A DNA stretch of 64,000 bases from Runella limosa DSM 17973 (GTDB taxonomy: Bacteria; Bacteroidota; Bacteroidia; Cytophagales; Spirosomataceae). The notes beneath the pieces are model-generated. The model was not told where the DNA came from. It did no database searches and worked only from the letters and a program-made list of their open reading frames with translations. The stretch spans positions 81,917 to 145,916 of the forward strand of contig NZ_KI519428.1 of the NCBI RefSeq assembly GCF_000482465.1, in the 5' to 3' direction. Of the stretch, positions 54,701 to 63,895 are shown piece by piece. Made by a program: the position numbers and the translations under genes. Numbering within the stretch: the first letter of the stretch is position 1; each line of letters starts with the position of its first letter.

Positions 54701-57248
54701 TCAGAAACAAAGCATGAATAAAAATATCAGTTGGCTTTTAAAAATGGCTTGGCGCGATAGTCGGCGAAATTATTCGAGATTGTTGCTGTTTGTTTCCTCC
54801 ATCGTTTTGGGCATTGCGGCGTTAGTGGCCATTTATTCGTTGGGGTATAATTTGCGCGAAAATATTGACAGTCAGGCGGCTGAATTATTAGGGGCGGACT
54901 TGGAATTATCCGATAATCAGCCCCCAAATGATAAAATGCTGGCCTTGATGGATTCGCTAAAAGGGCAAAAGTCGAAGGAAATGAGTTTTGCTTCGATGGT
55001 TTATTTTCCCAAAAACAGCGGAACACGTTTGGCACAAATTCGGGCTTTAGAAGGCGATTTTCCTTACTACGGAACCCTTGAAACTGAACCACTCACTGCC
55101 GAAAAAGACTTTCGTACCCAACAAGCCGCCTTGGTTGACCAAACCTTAATGCTGCAATACCAAGCCCAAGTAGGAGATTCTATCAAAGTGGGTGAAAGCA
55201 CGTTTAAAATTGCGGGAATACTTAAAAAAGCCCCAGGTCAAACTGGAATTGCAGCTACTGTTGCCCCGTCAGTGTATATTCCGATGGCGTTTTTGGAACA
55301 AACTAAATTGGCACAAAAAGGGAGTCGGATTGTATATCGTTACTATTACAAATTCGCTCCAAAGACCAATGTCGAGGCTTTAGTAAAGAAAATTGAACCA
55401 AAGCTCGAAACCGAAAATTACAATTTCCGAACCGTAGAAAGTCAAAAGGAAGACACAGGTCGCTCGTTTCGCGATTTGACCCGATTTTTGAGTTTGGTGG
55501 GGTTCATTGCGTTGCTGTTGGGTTGTGTGGGAGTCGCGAGTGCGATACACATTTATATCCGTGAAAAAATCAATTCCATTGCCATTCTTCGTTGTTTGGG
55601 GGTAAAAGCGTCGCAGGCATTTTTGATTTACCTCATTCAAATTTCGGGGATTGGCCTGTTGGGTTCTATATTAGGAGCAGCATTGGGAGCAGGGATTCAG
55701 CAATTTTTACCCCTCGTTCTTAAAGACTTTTTACCCTTTGAATTAGCCACCTCGGTTTCATTTACGGCAATCGGCCAAGGGGTGCTATTAGGCGTAATTA
55801 TTTCCAACTTGTTTGCGCTTTTATCGCTTATTTCAATTCGTAAAATTTCGCCTCTCAATGTGTTACGGGCATCGTACGAGCAATCGGGCTTGGGTAAGGA
55901 CCCACTCAAATGGCTGGTGTATGCGTTGATATTGGCATTTGTGTTTGGCTTTACCTGGCTGCAAATGAAGCGTTGGACTGATGCCGTGGCATTTACAGCG
56001 GGTGTCACTTTTGCGTTTTTACTTTTACTTGGAATGGCTACACTTTTGATGTGGCTAGTCCGCCGATTTTTTCCTTCTTCGTGGAGCTACTTGAGTCGGC
56101 AGGGATTGGCCAATTTGTACCGCCCCAATAACCAAACCGCTATTTTAATGGTATCGATTGGCCTTGGTACCATGTTTATTTGTACCCTTTTGTTTGTCCA
56201 AAACTTGTTACTTGATCGAATCAAGCTATCAACCGATGGGGATCAGCCTAATATGGTGCTTTTTGATATTCAAACGCCTCAAAAACAGGCGATAACGGAG
56301 TTGGTTAAAAACCAAAAGCTGCCGATTTTGCAAGATGTTCCGATTGTTACGATGCGCTTGGAACAACTCAACGGACAAACTTCTACCGAAGCGCTGAAAG
56401 ATACAACCAACAAGCGTTGGCGTGGATTGTTTAGTCGGGAATACCGCGTAACATTCCGTGATTCGCTCATTTCGACTGAGAAAATTGTGAAGGGAAAATG
56501 GGTGAGTGAAGTTAAAGATATGGGCCTACCCGTACCTATTTCGTTGGAAGATGGCTACGCCGAACGCAATTCCATCAACCTCGGTGATACGCTTTTGTTT
56601 AATGTGCAAGGAATGATGCTCACTACCGTTGTGGCAAGTGTACGTGACGTGGATTGGGCAGGGGTACAAACCAATTTTTTGGTACTTTTTCCGAAAGGTA
56701 TTCTGGAAGAAGCCCCACAATTCCACGTTTTACTTACCCACGTGCCCAATACGACGGTGTCGGCGCAGTTTCAGCAAACTATAGTGCGGCAGTTTCCCAA
56801 CGTGTCGATGGTTGATTTAGGTTTGATATTGACGGTTTTAGACGATATTTCAACCAAAATTGGCTTTGTAATTCGTTTTATGGCAGGATTCAGCATTCTA
56901 ACAGGGCTGATTGTGTTAATTGCTTCAGTGCTGATTTCCAAATACCAACGGATTCAAGAAAGTATTTTGCTGAGAACACTCGGCGCAAGTCGCCGCCAAA
57001 TATTGATTATTACGGCGTTAGAATATTTATTTTTGGGGACATTAGCAGCCTTTACGGGAATTTTGTTGGCGCTAGCAGGTAGTTGGGCACTGGCTACATT
57101 AAGCTTTGAAATGACCTTCAGCCCCGTGCTTTGGCCTGTTGGAGTGGTGTTTTTGACGGTTACTTCATTGACAGTTTTTATTGGCCTTGCCAACAGCTGG
57201 GGCATTCTGTCTCGTTCTCCTTTGGAAGTGCTGAGACAGGACGTGTAG
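54693..57248 (+). CDS. ybbP: FtsX-like ABC permease, YbbP type
   Basis: 851 residues. Ten hydrophobic helices are arranged as one N-terminal helix (LLLFVSSIVLGIAALVAIYS), a long periplasmic domain, and two four-helix FtsX blocks separated by a second periplasmic stretch. Conserved wording: AILRCLGVKASQ and LLRTLGASRRQI. The start overlaps the ATPase gene (ATGGTTAA); an alternative ATG lies at 54714. Such mechanotransmission-type exporters move lipids or lipoproteins out of the inner membrane; the E. coli pair's substrate is unsettled. Confidence 0.88.
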   Translation: MVNQKQSMNKNISWLLKMAWRDSRRNYSRLLLFVSSIVLGIAALVAIYSLGYNLRENIDSQAAELLGADLELSDNQPPNDKMLALMDSLKGQKSKEMSFASMVYFPKNSGTRLAQIRALEGDFPYYGTLETEPLTAEKDFRTQQAALVDQTLMLQYQAQVGDSIKVGESTFKIAGILKKAPGQTGIAATVAPSVYIPMAFLEQTKLAQKGSRIVYRYYYKFAPKTNVEALVKKIEPKLETENYNFRTVESQKEDTGRSFRDLTRFLSLVGFIALLLGCVGVASAIHIYIREKINSIAILRCLGVKASQAFLIYLIQISGIGLLGSILGAALGAGIQQFLPLVLKDFLPFELATSVSFTAIGQGVLLGVIISNLFALLSLISIRKISPLNVLRASYEQSGLGKDPLKWLVYALILAFVFGFTWLQMKRWTDAVAFTAGVTFAFLLLLGMATLLMWLVRRFFPSSWSYLSRQGLANLYRPNNQTAILMVSIGLGTMFICTLLFVQNLLLDRIKLSTDGDQPNMVLFDIQTPQKQAITELVKNQKLPILQDVPIVTMRLEQLNGQTSTEALKDTTNKRWRGLFSREYRVTFRDSLISTEKIVKGKWVSEVKDMGLPVPISLEDGYAERNSINLGDTLLFNVQGMMLTTVVASVRDVDWAGVQTNFLVLFPKGILEEAPQFHVLLTHVPNTTVSAQFQQTIVRQFPNVSMVDLGLILTVLDDISTKIGFVIRFMAGFSILTGLIVLIASVLISKYQRIQESILLRTLGASRRQILIITALEYLFLGTLAAFTGILLALAGSWALATLSFEMTFSPVLWPVGVVFLTVTSLTVFIGLANSWGILSRSPLEVLRQDV

Positions 57249-57249
57249 G

Positions 57250-57561
57250 TACAAAGGTTTTGTTTCTCCGAAATCTACATTGCTTCGGAGAAGCAAAACG
57301 TTTGTAGAATTAAAAATGAGGTAAACAGACGCAGGCTTCGGAGAAGCGCAACCTTTGTAATGAAGTGAGTCTCTGCTTCGGAGAAGCAAAACGTTTGTAG
57401 AATTAAAAATGAGGTAAACAGACGCAGGCTTCGGAGAAGCGCAACCTTTGTAATGAAGTGAGTCTCTGCTTCGGAGAAGCAAAACCTTTGTAGAACCTTT
57501 GTAAAATTGTAACAAAAGAGGTGAAAATACGTCCAAGCTTCGTAGAAGCGTAACATTTTTA
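57250..57561 (+). repeat. Left REP array beside the Y1 transposase
   Basis: Six forward units of hairpin GCTTC-GGA-GAAGC plus tail (AAAACGTTTGTAGAA or GCAACCTTTGTAA) begin at 57282, 57335, 57375, 57428, 57468 and 57537. One inverted unit (57250-57276, stem GATTTC/GAAAC type) faces the first. Units 1 to 4 form two copies of an exact 93-bp block (57282-57374 and 57375-57467); unit 5 begins a third. Unit 6 has GTA in place of GGA in the loop. Confidence 0.85.
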
Positions 57562-57578
57562 ATCAAAATGATAAAAAT

Positions 57579-58043
57579 ATGGCGGATGTCTTTTCACAAA
57601 TATACCTTCATATCGTTTTTTCGCCCAAGCGGCGAGAAGCACTGATTCATCCTTCTTGGGAAGAACGACTGTATAAATACATAACAGGGGTTGTGCAAAA
57701 TCGCGGGAATAAAATGTTAGCAATTGGCGGTATGCCCGACCATATTCACCTTTTTATTGGCCTGAAACCCGCTGAAAATGTTTCAGATTTGGTGAAAGAG
57801 ATTAAAAATCAGACGAACACTTTTATCAATGGAGAAGGCTTGTGTCCCCACAAATTCGATTGGCAGAACGGTTATGGTATATTTTCGCATAGCCGCTCTC
57901 AACTAACCACGGTTTGTCAATACATTTTGAACCAAAAAGTACATCATCAAAAAAAGACCTTTCAAGCAGAGTTCCTTAAAATGTGTGAGGACTTCGGAAT
58001 TGAAATTGGGAAAAAACAATTTTTTGATTGGGTCGGCGAATAA
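57579..58043 (+). CDS. REP-associated Y1 (HUH) transposase, IS200-like
   Basis: 154 residues. N-terminal SQIYLHIVFSPKRR strand, HUH motif H55-I-H57 in GMPDHIHLFIG, and catalytic Y115 in QYILNQKVHH with Q119 four residues on, as in TnpA-type single-strand transposases. There is no TnpB companion. The gene stands between an intact exporter operon and an intact oxidase gene, and hairpin repeats flank it on both sides with their tails toward the gene. This matches RAYT proteins, which cut and join REP hairpins. The frame is complete, with no sign of decay. Confidence 0.88.
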   Translation: MADVFSQIYLHIVFSPKRREALIHPSWEERLYKYITGVVQNRGNKMLAIGGMPDHIHLFIGLKPAENVSDLVKEIKNQTNTFINGEGLCPHKFDWQNGYGIFSHSRSQLTTVCQYILNQKVHHQKKTFQAEFLKMCEDFGIEIGKKQFFDWVGE

Positions 58044-58047
58044 TGGC

Positions 58048-58310
58048 TACAAACGTTTTGTTTCTCCGAAACCATTATGATGAATGTGTATGATTTTTAT
58101 GGTTACAAACGTTTTGTTTCTCCGAAACCTGTATGATGAATGTGTATGATTTTTATGGTTACAAACGTTTTGTTTCTCCGAAACCTGTATGATGAATGTG
58201 TATGATTTTGATGGTTATAAACGTTTTGTTTCTCCGAAACCTACATTGCTTCGGAGAAGCCCAAACGTTTGTAGAAAGACAAATCCACGCTTCGGAGAAG
58301 CGCAACCTTC
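58048..58310. repeat. Right REP array beside the Y1 transposase
   Basis: Four inverted units (TACAAACGTTTTG then the hairpin GTTTC-TCC-GAAAC) begin at 58048, 58104, 58160 and 58216, an exact 56-bp period. Two forward units with GCTTC-GGA-GAAGC stems follow at 58248-58276 and 58289-58310; the first faces the last inverted unit. The last forward unit ends just before the stop of the FAD oxidase gene. Confidence 0.85.
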
Positions 58311-58316
58311 CTCAAA

Positions 58317-59699
58317 TTAAACCACTTTCCCAGGGTTCAAAATGCCTTTGGGGTCGAGTGCTTGTTTTAGGGTACGCATAAGTGCTAGTTCCTCAGTTGT
58401 GCGGCTGAGGTGAAGCCACGGTTTTTTTTCAAGCCCGATACCGTGTTCGGCTGTAATCGAACCGCCAATTTTTTGAAGGGGTAGAAACACGATTTCTTCC
58501 ACGCGGTGGCGGGTTTCGGGGGTGTTTTCTCCGCAGCTTACAAACAAGTGCAAATTCCCATCGCCCATGTGACCAAAGCTGTAAAAATGAACTTGTGGCC
58601 ACACCACTTTGAGGTCGTGGACGACGGTGTGAATGTACGATTCCATATCAGTGATGGGCAAACTCACATCAAACAAAAAGACAGGTTGATGAACCTGAAA
58701 CACAAAGTCCACTTTTTCGCGTATTCCCCAAAACCAGTCCAGCTCTTGTTGAGATTGGGCCAAAGTGGCGTCTTCGATAAGGCCAGTTTCGAGTGATTGT
58801 TCCAATAAATTTTGAAAATAAACTTCGTCTGCTTCTTGATGTTGGCCTAATGCTTCCATCAACACATAATAAGGGTAGTTTTGAGGAAGGGGAGGGATAA
58901 AACTAGAGGGAGCGGAGGTCATCAAACGGTAATAATCTTGCCAGATGATTTCGAAAGTAGTGAGTTTATTAGCTAATTCACGCTTGGTGGTTTGCAAAAA
59001 TGCGATTGCTTTGTCGAAGCTGGAAAGGCCAATAAGCGCTGTATTTTTGCTTTTGGGTGCATCTTCTAATTTTAAAATGGCCTTGGTGACGATACCTAAC
59101 GTTCCCTCTGAGCCAATAAAGAGGTGTTTGAGGTCATAGCCTGCGTTGTTTTTGAGCATTTTATTCATGGAAGAAATAACCGTACCGTCGGCCAAAACTA
59201 CTTCCAAGCCCAAGACAAGCTGACGCATAACCCCGTAACGAATGGCTTGTAAGCCTCCAGCATTCGTTGAGATATTGCCGCCAATCATACAACTCCCTTT
59301 GGCTCCTAAGTCCAGCGGAAACAATAAACCTGCCTCTGCAACGGCTTTTTGCAAATCGTGCAAAATGACTCCCGCCTGAACGGTCACTGTTTTGTTTTGA
59401 AGGTCAATTTCCTCAATGACATTCATTCGTTCGAGACTCAGTGCAATGTCGTTGGGGGTAGTGGTCACGCCGCCGACCACGTTTGTTAAACCACCGTGAG
59501 GCACTACGGTTTGGCCGTGTTCATTACAAAGTCGAAGGATTCTAGCCACATCGTCGGTAGTAATGGGACGCGCTAATGCTTTGCACGAAAGGTTGTCGGT
59601 CGATAACCAACGGCTTGCGGGGCGTTCGGTGGCTTCGATTTGGGTTAAAATGGCGTCTTTTCCAACTGCTTGGATAAGGAGGTCAACAATTGAATTCAT
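58317..59699 (-). CDS. FAD-linked 2-hydroxyacid oxidase (GlcD/LDHD type)
   Basis: 460 residues. PCMH-type FAD domain with VVPHGGLTNVVGG, GSCMIGGNISTNAGG and GSEGTLGIVTKAILKL. The C-terminal FAD-oxidase domain has YSFGHMGDGNLHL and ITAEHGIGLEKK. It oxidises a D-2-hydroxyacid (glycolate, D-lactate or D-2-hydroxyglutarate types). It is divergent from the GntP permease, so it may act on an intermediate of the sugar-acid pathway next door. Confidence 0.88.
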   Translation of the reverse strand: MNSIVDLLIQAVGKDAILTQIEATERPASRWLSTDNLSCKALARPITTDDVARILRLCNEHGQTVVPHGGLTNVVGGVTTTPNDIALSLERMNVIEEIDLQNKTVTVQAGVILHDLQKAVAEAGLLFPLDLGAKGSCMIGGNISTNAGGLQAIRYGVMRQLVLGLEVVLADGTVISSMNKMLKNNAGYDLKHLFIGSEGTLGIVTKAILKLEDAPKSKNTALIGLSSFDKAIAFLQTTKRELANKLTTFEIIWQDYYRLMTSAPSSFIPPLPQNYPYYVLMEALGQHQEADEVYFQNLLEQSLETGLIEDATLAQSQQELDWFWGIREKVDFVFQVHQPVFLFDVSLPITDMESYIHTVVHDLKVVWPQVHFYSFGHMGDGNLHLFVSCGENTPETRHRVEEIVFLPLQKIGGSITAEHGIGLEKKPWLHLSRTTEELALMRTLKQALDPKGILNPGKVV

Positions 59700-59777
59700 G
59701 AGGAAGGGTTGGTTTCGTGAATTTTTAAAGTAGAAACCCCAAATGTTTTTACTTACTATGGATATAAAAAAGAGGTT

Positions 59778-59790
59778 ACGTTGACAACGT
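59778..59790. promoter_or_regulatory. Candidate operator palindrome between divergent genes
   Basis: ACGTTG-A-CAACGT, a perfect 13-base palindrome, lies in the gap shared by the oxidase and GntP genes. Shape and length fit a LacI/GntR-type site. The regulator is not in the window. Confidence 0.3.
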
Positions 59791-59879
59791 TCCCGATAAC
59801 GATTGCGTGAAAAGATACAAATTATTCTTTGTATAATTTTATAAATGTTAGTAGTGTTGCTATCCTTAACTTAATTAAT

Positions 59880-61319
59880 ATGTTAGATCCTGTACTCATC
59901 TTGCTCGTAGGCGTTGTGATTGTCGTCGGAGGAATTATCGGTTTTAAATTGCATCCCTTTTTGGCACTTTTGTCGGCGGCGTTGGTGGTGGCATTGCTCA
60001 CACCTGAGGCGGCGATTGAACAATTTTATTTGGCCAAAGGAATGTCTGCCGCAGAGGCGTTGAAACAAGCGCATAAAAGCGTAGGAGAACGCATTGCCAC
60101 CGAATTTGGAAATACCTGCGCTAAAATAGGTATTTTGATAGCGATGGCAGCCATCATCGGAAAGTCGATGCTAGACAGCGGGGCGGCCGAAAAAATCATT
60201 CGTGCCATGCTAAAAGTAACAGGCGTAAAAAATGCGCCCGTTGGATTTATTCTGAGCAGTTTCTTTTTGACGATTCCCGTTTTTGTTGATACAGTTATCT
60301 TTTTAATGATGCCTTTGGCCAAAGCGATGGGAATGCGTTTGGGCAAAAACTATCTTTTGCTGGCGTTGTCGGTCATTGCTGGTGCTGTGATGGCCAACTC
60401 TTACGTTCCTCCATCGCCAGGGCCGTTATTTCTCATTGGTGCATTAAACGTCCCCATTGGATTAATGATGGTTTGCGGCACTTTGTTAGGGCTTTGTACC
60501 ATCACAGTAGGTTACCTTATTGCGTTGTACCTCAATAAAAAATACAATATTCCCTTGCGTGATGCGCCCGATGCCCGTTTGGAGGACATCGCGGCCATTG
60601 CCAACAAAGACGACAAAGAACTCCCCGCTTTGGGATGGGCGCTGCTTCCTGCGGTTTTTCCATTGGTAACTATTTGTGTGCGCTCGGCGGTGGAGGCTTT
60701 TAAAATTCCACACGAAAATTTACCGCCTTTTAGTCAGGGATTTATGGATGTACTGATGTTTTGTGGAGATAAAAATATAGCGATTTTTATGGGTGCTTGT
60801 TTTGCACTTTACGTATTGGCAGGCCAGAAAAAAACAACCAAAGACAAACTGACTGCCTTTACCCAAACGGCTTTGATGAGTGGCGGAGGTATTATTTTGA
60901 TTACAGCCGCAGGCGGTGCTTTTGGCGGAATGTTGCAGCAAACGGGTATTAGTCAGCGTATTGCCGACATGACCAAAGATTACCAAATGGCGTTGATTCC
61001 GTTGGCGTTTTTAATTACAGCCGTGGTGCGCACCGCCCAAGGTTCGGCCACGGTAGCGTTGATTACGGCTTCGGGCATTTTGGCAGGAATGGCCCAAAAT
61101 GCCAATTTAGGATTTCACCCCGTTTATCTCTGTTTAGCGATTGGTAGCGGTGCAAAATTGATTCCTTGGATGAACGATGCAGGTTTTTGGATTATGTGTA
61201 AAACCTCAAATTTAACCGAACAAGAAGCCCTCAAAACCATTGCGCCTATGCAAAGTTTGATGGGGCTGGCAGGGGTAGTTTTGACAATGATAGCGGCTTG
61301 GGTATGGCCAATGGTGTAG
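59880..61319 (+). CDS. GntP-family gluconate/sugar-acid permease
   Basis: 479 residues from the ATG at 59880 (a TTG at 59829 is rejected). Twelve or so membrane helices. Family segments: GNTCAKIGILIAMAAIIGKSMLDSG (in part), PVFVDTVIFLMMPLAKAMG, SYVPPSPGPL, RTAQGSATVALITASG, and LIPWMNDAGFWI. These proton symporters import gluconate, glycerate or aldaric acids. The nearby galactarate dehydratase suggests galactarate or glucarate as substrate. Confidence 0.9.
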   Translation: MLDPVLILLVGVVIVVGGIIGFKLHPFLALLSAALVVALLTPEAAIEQFYLAKGMSAAEALKQAHKSVGERIATEFGNTCAKIGILIAMAAIIGKSMLDSGAAEKIIRAMLKVTGVKNAPVGFILSSFFLTIPVFVDTVIFLMMPLAKAMGMRLGKNYLLLALSVIAGAVMANSYVPPSPGPLFLIGALNVPIGLMMVCGTLLGLCTITVGYLIALYLNKKYNIPLRDAPDARLEDIAAIANKDDKELPALGWALLPAVFPLVTICVRSAVEAFKIPHENLPPFSQGFMDVLMFCGDKNIAIFMGACFALYVLAGQKKTTKDKLTAFTQTALMSGGGIILITAAGGAFGGMLQQTGISQRIADMTKDYQMALIPLAFLITAVVRTAQGSATVALITASGILAGMAQNANLGFHPVYLCLAIGSGAKLIPWMNDAGFWIMCKTSNLTEQEALKTIAPMQSLMGLAGVVLTMIAAWVWPMV

Positions 61320-61389
61320 GTGGACTATTGCTTTTCAAAAGGAAGATTTTATTTTTGACAGAAAAACAAACTATTTAAAGGAGTTAATT

Positions 61390-61695
61390 ATGAATCTTGT
61401 TAGAAATAAGAGACCCAATATCTCAAAAAAAGCATTTTGGGATGTAGATTTTGAGAAAATAGACTTCGAAAAAAAAAGTGTTTTTGTAATTGATAAAGTG
61501 TTTAATTATGGAAGTTTTGATGAGCAAATTGAGATAATTAAATTCTATGGAGTTGAGCGTATTAAACATGATTTAGTACAAATATCTTATTTTAGAAAAC
61601 CAGTCTTTGCTTTTGTGACAAGCTTCTTTAATTTAGATAAATCTTCATTTAAAGCCTATCAACGAAGGCAACAATCGGAACTTTGGAACTACTAG
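61390..61695 (+). CDS. DUF6922-type putative antitoxin
   Basis: 101 residues, AT-rich codons. The FWDVDFEKIDFEKKSVFVIDKVFNYG stretch (read in part) is the hallmark of small proteins found before AbiEii toxins in Bacteroidota. No helix-turn-helix is obvious. It ends two bases before the toxin start. Antitoxin function is inferred from pairing only. Confidence 0.65.
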   Translation: MNLVRNKRPNISKKAFWDVDFEKIDFEKKSVFVIDKVFNYGSFDEQIEIIKFYGVERIKHDLVQISYFRKPVFAFVTSFFNLDKSSFKAYQRRQQSELWNY

Positions 61696-61697
61696 GT

Positions 61698-62324
61698 ATG
61701 CTATATACAAATACTGTTGAAACGAAAACACTAGCCTTACTGAGGAGACTGATGGAGTTGCCTGCCTTGGAAAAGTTTGCACTTGTAGGTGGTACAAACT
61801 TGTCGTTACAGCTAGGGCATCGTTTGAGTGTAGATTTGGATTTATTTAGTAATCAGGATTTTATGAGTGAAGATATCATTCTAACATTGACTGAATACTT
61901 TCCAAGTTTTGAACTTATTTACAGGACTGAAAAATCATGTATGGGAATCATCGAGGGTGTTAAAGTAGATGTCATTTTACACAAGTATGATTATATAGAG
62001 CCCGTAAAAGAGATAGATGGTATTAGGCTTCTAGCTATTTCTGACATTATTCCAATGAAATTAAGTGCAATGGCACAAAGGGGAGCGAAAAAAGATTTTT
62101 GGGACATAGCCGAGTTACTTAATCACTATACGATTGCTGATATGCTGGAGCTTTTTGGTAAAAAATATAAAAACCACGATTATGGATACATCGTGCATTC
62201 GTTATATTATTTTGAAGATGCTGATAACCAAGAAGACCCAGTTGATTTAAAAGGAGTGGTGTGGGAGCAGATAAAAGAAAAAATTAAACGTGCTGCTAAC
62301 GAATTTGTAAATAGAAAACTCTGA
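61698..62324 (+). CDS. AbiEii-family nucleotidyltransferase toxin
   Basis: 208 residues from the ATG at 61698 (a TTG at 61683 would overlap the antitoxin). The nucleotidyltransferase core is [24 protein letters not shown] (read in part: GG then the DLDLF metal pair), with a second acidic strand GVKVDVILH and a [11 protein letters not shown] helix. AbiEii proteins add nucleotides to tRNA or other targets and form type IV TA or phage-defence pairs. Its TGA overlaps the garD ATG (TGATG), so it is translationally coupled to a metabolic gene. Confidence 0.8.
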   Translation: MLYTNTVETKTLALLRRLMELPALEKFALVGGTNLSLQLGHRLSVDLDLFSNQDFMSEDIILTLTEYFPSFELIYRTEKSCMGIIEGVKVDVILHKYDYIEPVKEIDGIRLLAISDIIPMKLSAMAQRGAKKDFWDIAELLNHYTIADMLELFGKKYKNHDYGYIVHSLYYFEDADNQEDPVDLKGVVWEQIKEKIKRAANEFVNRKL

Positions 62325-63865
62325 TGCATAATACAGCAATCAAAACCGCCCCCAACGACAATGTAGCTATCGTAGCAACTCCAACGGGGCTGAAACGAGG
62401 GAGTATTGTGCTAGGCACAACTGTTTTAGTCGAGGAGATTCCGATGGGACATAAAGTGGCGCTCCAAACCCTTGAAATGGGCGATGAGGTACGACGTTAC
62501 GGACAAGTGATTGGCTATGCCACCCGAACCATAGAAAAAGGAAGTTGGGTAAATGAGGGAAATATCAGCTTACCCGAACCTCCCAAATTGGATGCTATTG
62601 AATATAAGCCAGTTCGCCCGCCTGTTGAGGATGATGAGGAATTGAAAGCGCAATTAAGGAAGGCTTCGTTCATGGGCTATCGAAATGCTGATGGTAGTGT
62701 AGGTACAAAAAACGTACTGGCCATTACTACGAGCGTACAATGCGTGGCAGGTATCACCAATTTTATCGAAAATAAAATACGAAAAGAATTGCTGCCTTTG
62801 TATCCCAACGTCGATGATGTGGTGGCATTTAATCACAGTTATGGATGTGGCATTGCGATTGATGCTCCTGGGGCAATTGTACCGATTCGAACCATTAAAA
62901 ACATTGCGCAAAATCCCAACTTTGGCGGCGAAGTGATGATTATTGGCCTTGGTTGTGAGAAACTTAGACCCGAAAAAATAGCACCCCCATTGGGGGAAGG
63001 GGGGCTTTCCATTCTCTACCTCCAAGATGAACGTTTTGAAGGTTTTTTCGAAATGGTGGACGGAATCATGGAGTTGGCAGAAACTCACCTTCAAAAACTC
63101 AACCAACGCCAACGTACCCGATGTTCGGTAGCCGATTTGGTGGTGGGGATGCAATGTGGTGGAAGCGATGCTTTTTCTGGCTTGACGGGCAACCCCGTGT
63201 CGGGTTTTGCCGCCGATTTGATTGTAAAAGCGGGAGGGACGGTTTTTTTCTCGGAAGTGACCGAAGTCCGCGATGCCATACATCTGTTGGTACCACGGGC
63301 AATGGATGAAACTGTTGCCCAAAAACTAAAAGACGAAATGGCTTGGTACGACAATTACCTCTACCAAGGCCAAGCCGACCGAAGTGCCAATACGACGCCA
63401 GGAAACAAAGGCGGTGGGCTAAGTAACATTGTCGAAAAAGCATTGGGTTCGGTCGCAAAATCGGGGACAAGTCCGATTGTGGATGTGGTTTCTCCTGGGG
63501 AAAAAGTACGTAAGAAAGGACTAAATTTTGTAGCAACGCCCGCCTCTGATTTCGCTTGCGGTACGCTGCAATTGGCCGCAGGAATGAATATGCACGTATT
63601 CATCACGGGGCGAGGCACGCCCTATGGCCTGAACATGGTGCCCGTGATAAAAGTGAGCTCTAACTCAAAACTCGCCAACCGTTGGCACGATTTGATTGAT
63701 TTTGACGCGGGCCCTGTTGCTTTTGGCGAAAAAACGATTGAGGAAATGGGCTGGGAGTTGTTCCACTTGATTTTGGAAGTGGCGAGTGGAACCAAAAAAG
63801 TAGCGACCGATAAATTGGGCCTATACAATGACTTGGTTCTCTTTAACCCTGGACCTTTGACTTAG
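62324..63865 (+). CDS. garD: Galactarate dehydratase
   Basis: 513 residues, close to the E. coli enzyme as recalled: SAF domain ([18 protein letters not shown]), [71 protein letters not shown]. It dehydrates galactarate to 5-keto-4-deoxy-glucarate. It starts on the toxin's stop. A short stretch near residues 220-228 (APPLGEGG), encoded by a G/C-run palindrome at 62984-62996, replaces a different loop in E. coli GarD. Confidence 0.92.
   Translation: MHNTAIKTAPNDNVAIVATPTGLKRGSIVLGTTVLVEEIPMGHKVALQTLEMGDEVRRYGQVIGYATRTIEKGSWVNEGNISLPEPPKLDAIEYKPVRPPVEDDEELKAQLRKASFMGYRNADGSVGTKNVLAITTSVQCVAGITNFIENKIRKELLPLYPNVDDVVAFNHSYGCGIAIDAPGAIVPIRTIKNIAQNPNFGGEVMIIGLGCEKLRPEKIAPPLGEGGLSILYLQDERFEGFFEMVDGIMELAETHLQKLNQRQRTRCSVADLVVGMQCGGSDAFSGLTGNPVSGFAADLIVKAGGTVFFSEVTEVRDAIHLLVPRAMDETVAQKLKDEMAWYDNYLYQGQADRSANTTPGNKGGGLSNIVEKALGSVAKSGTSPIVDVVSPGEKVRKKGLNFVATPASDFACGTLQLAAGMNMHVFITGRGTPYGLNMVPVIKVSSNSKLANRWHDLIDFDAGPVAFGEKTIEEMGWELFHLILEVASGTKKVATDKLGLYNDLVLFNPGPLT
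62984..62996. repeat. GC palindrome inside garD
   Basis: CCCCCA-T-TGGGGG followed by AAGGGGGGCTT. It encodes APPLGEGG in frame. It resembles GC-palindromic intergenic repeats of related genomes, but no second copy is present in this window. Confidence 0.35.
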
Positions 63866-63895
63866 CCTGTCGTTGGAAAGTACCCATTCTCGTGC

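Noticed and set aside
57165..57566. Minus-strand open frames encoding a repeated peptide (RSRDSLHYKG type)
   Set aside because: They are translations of the 93-bp DNA repeats and have no protein-like character.
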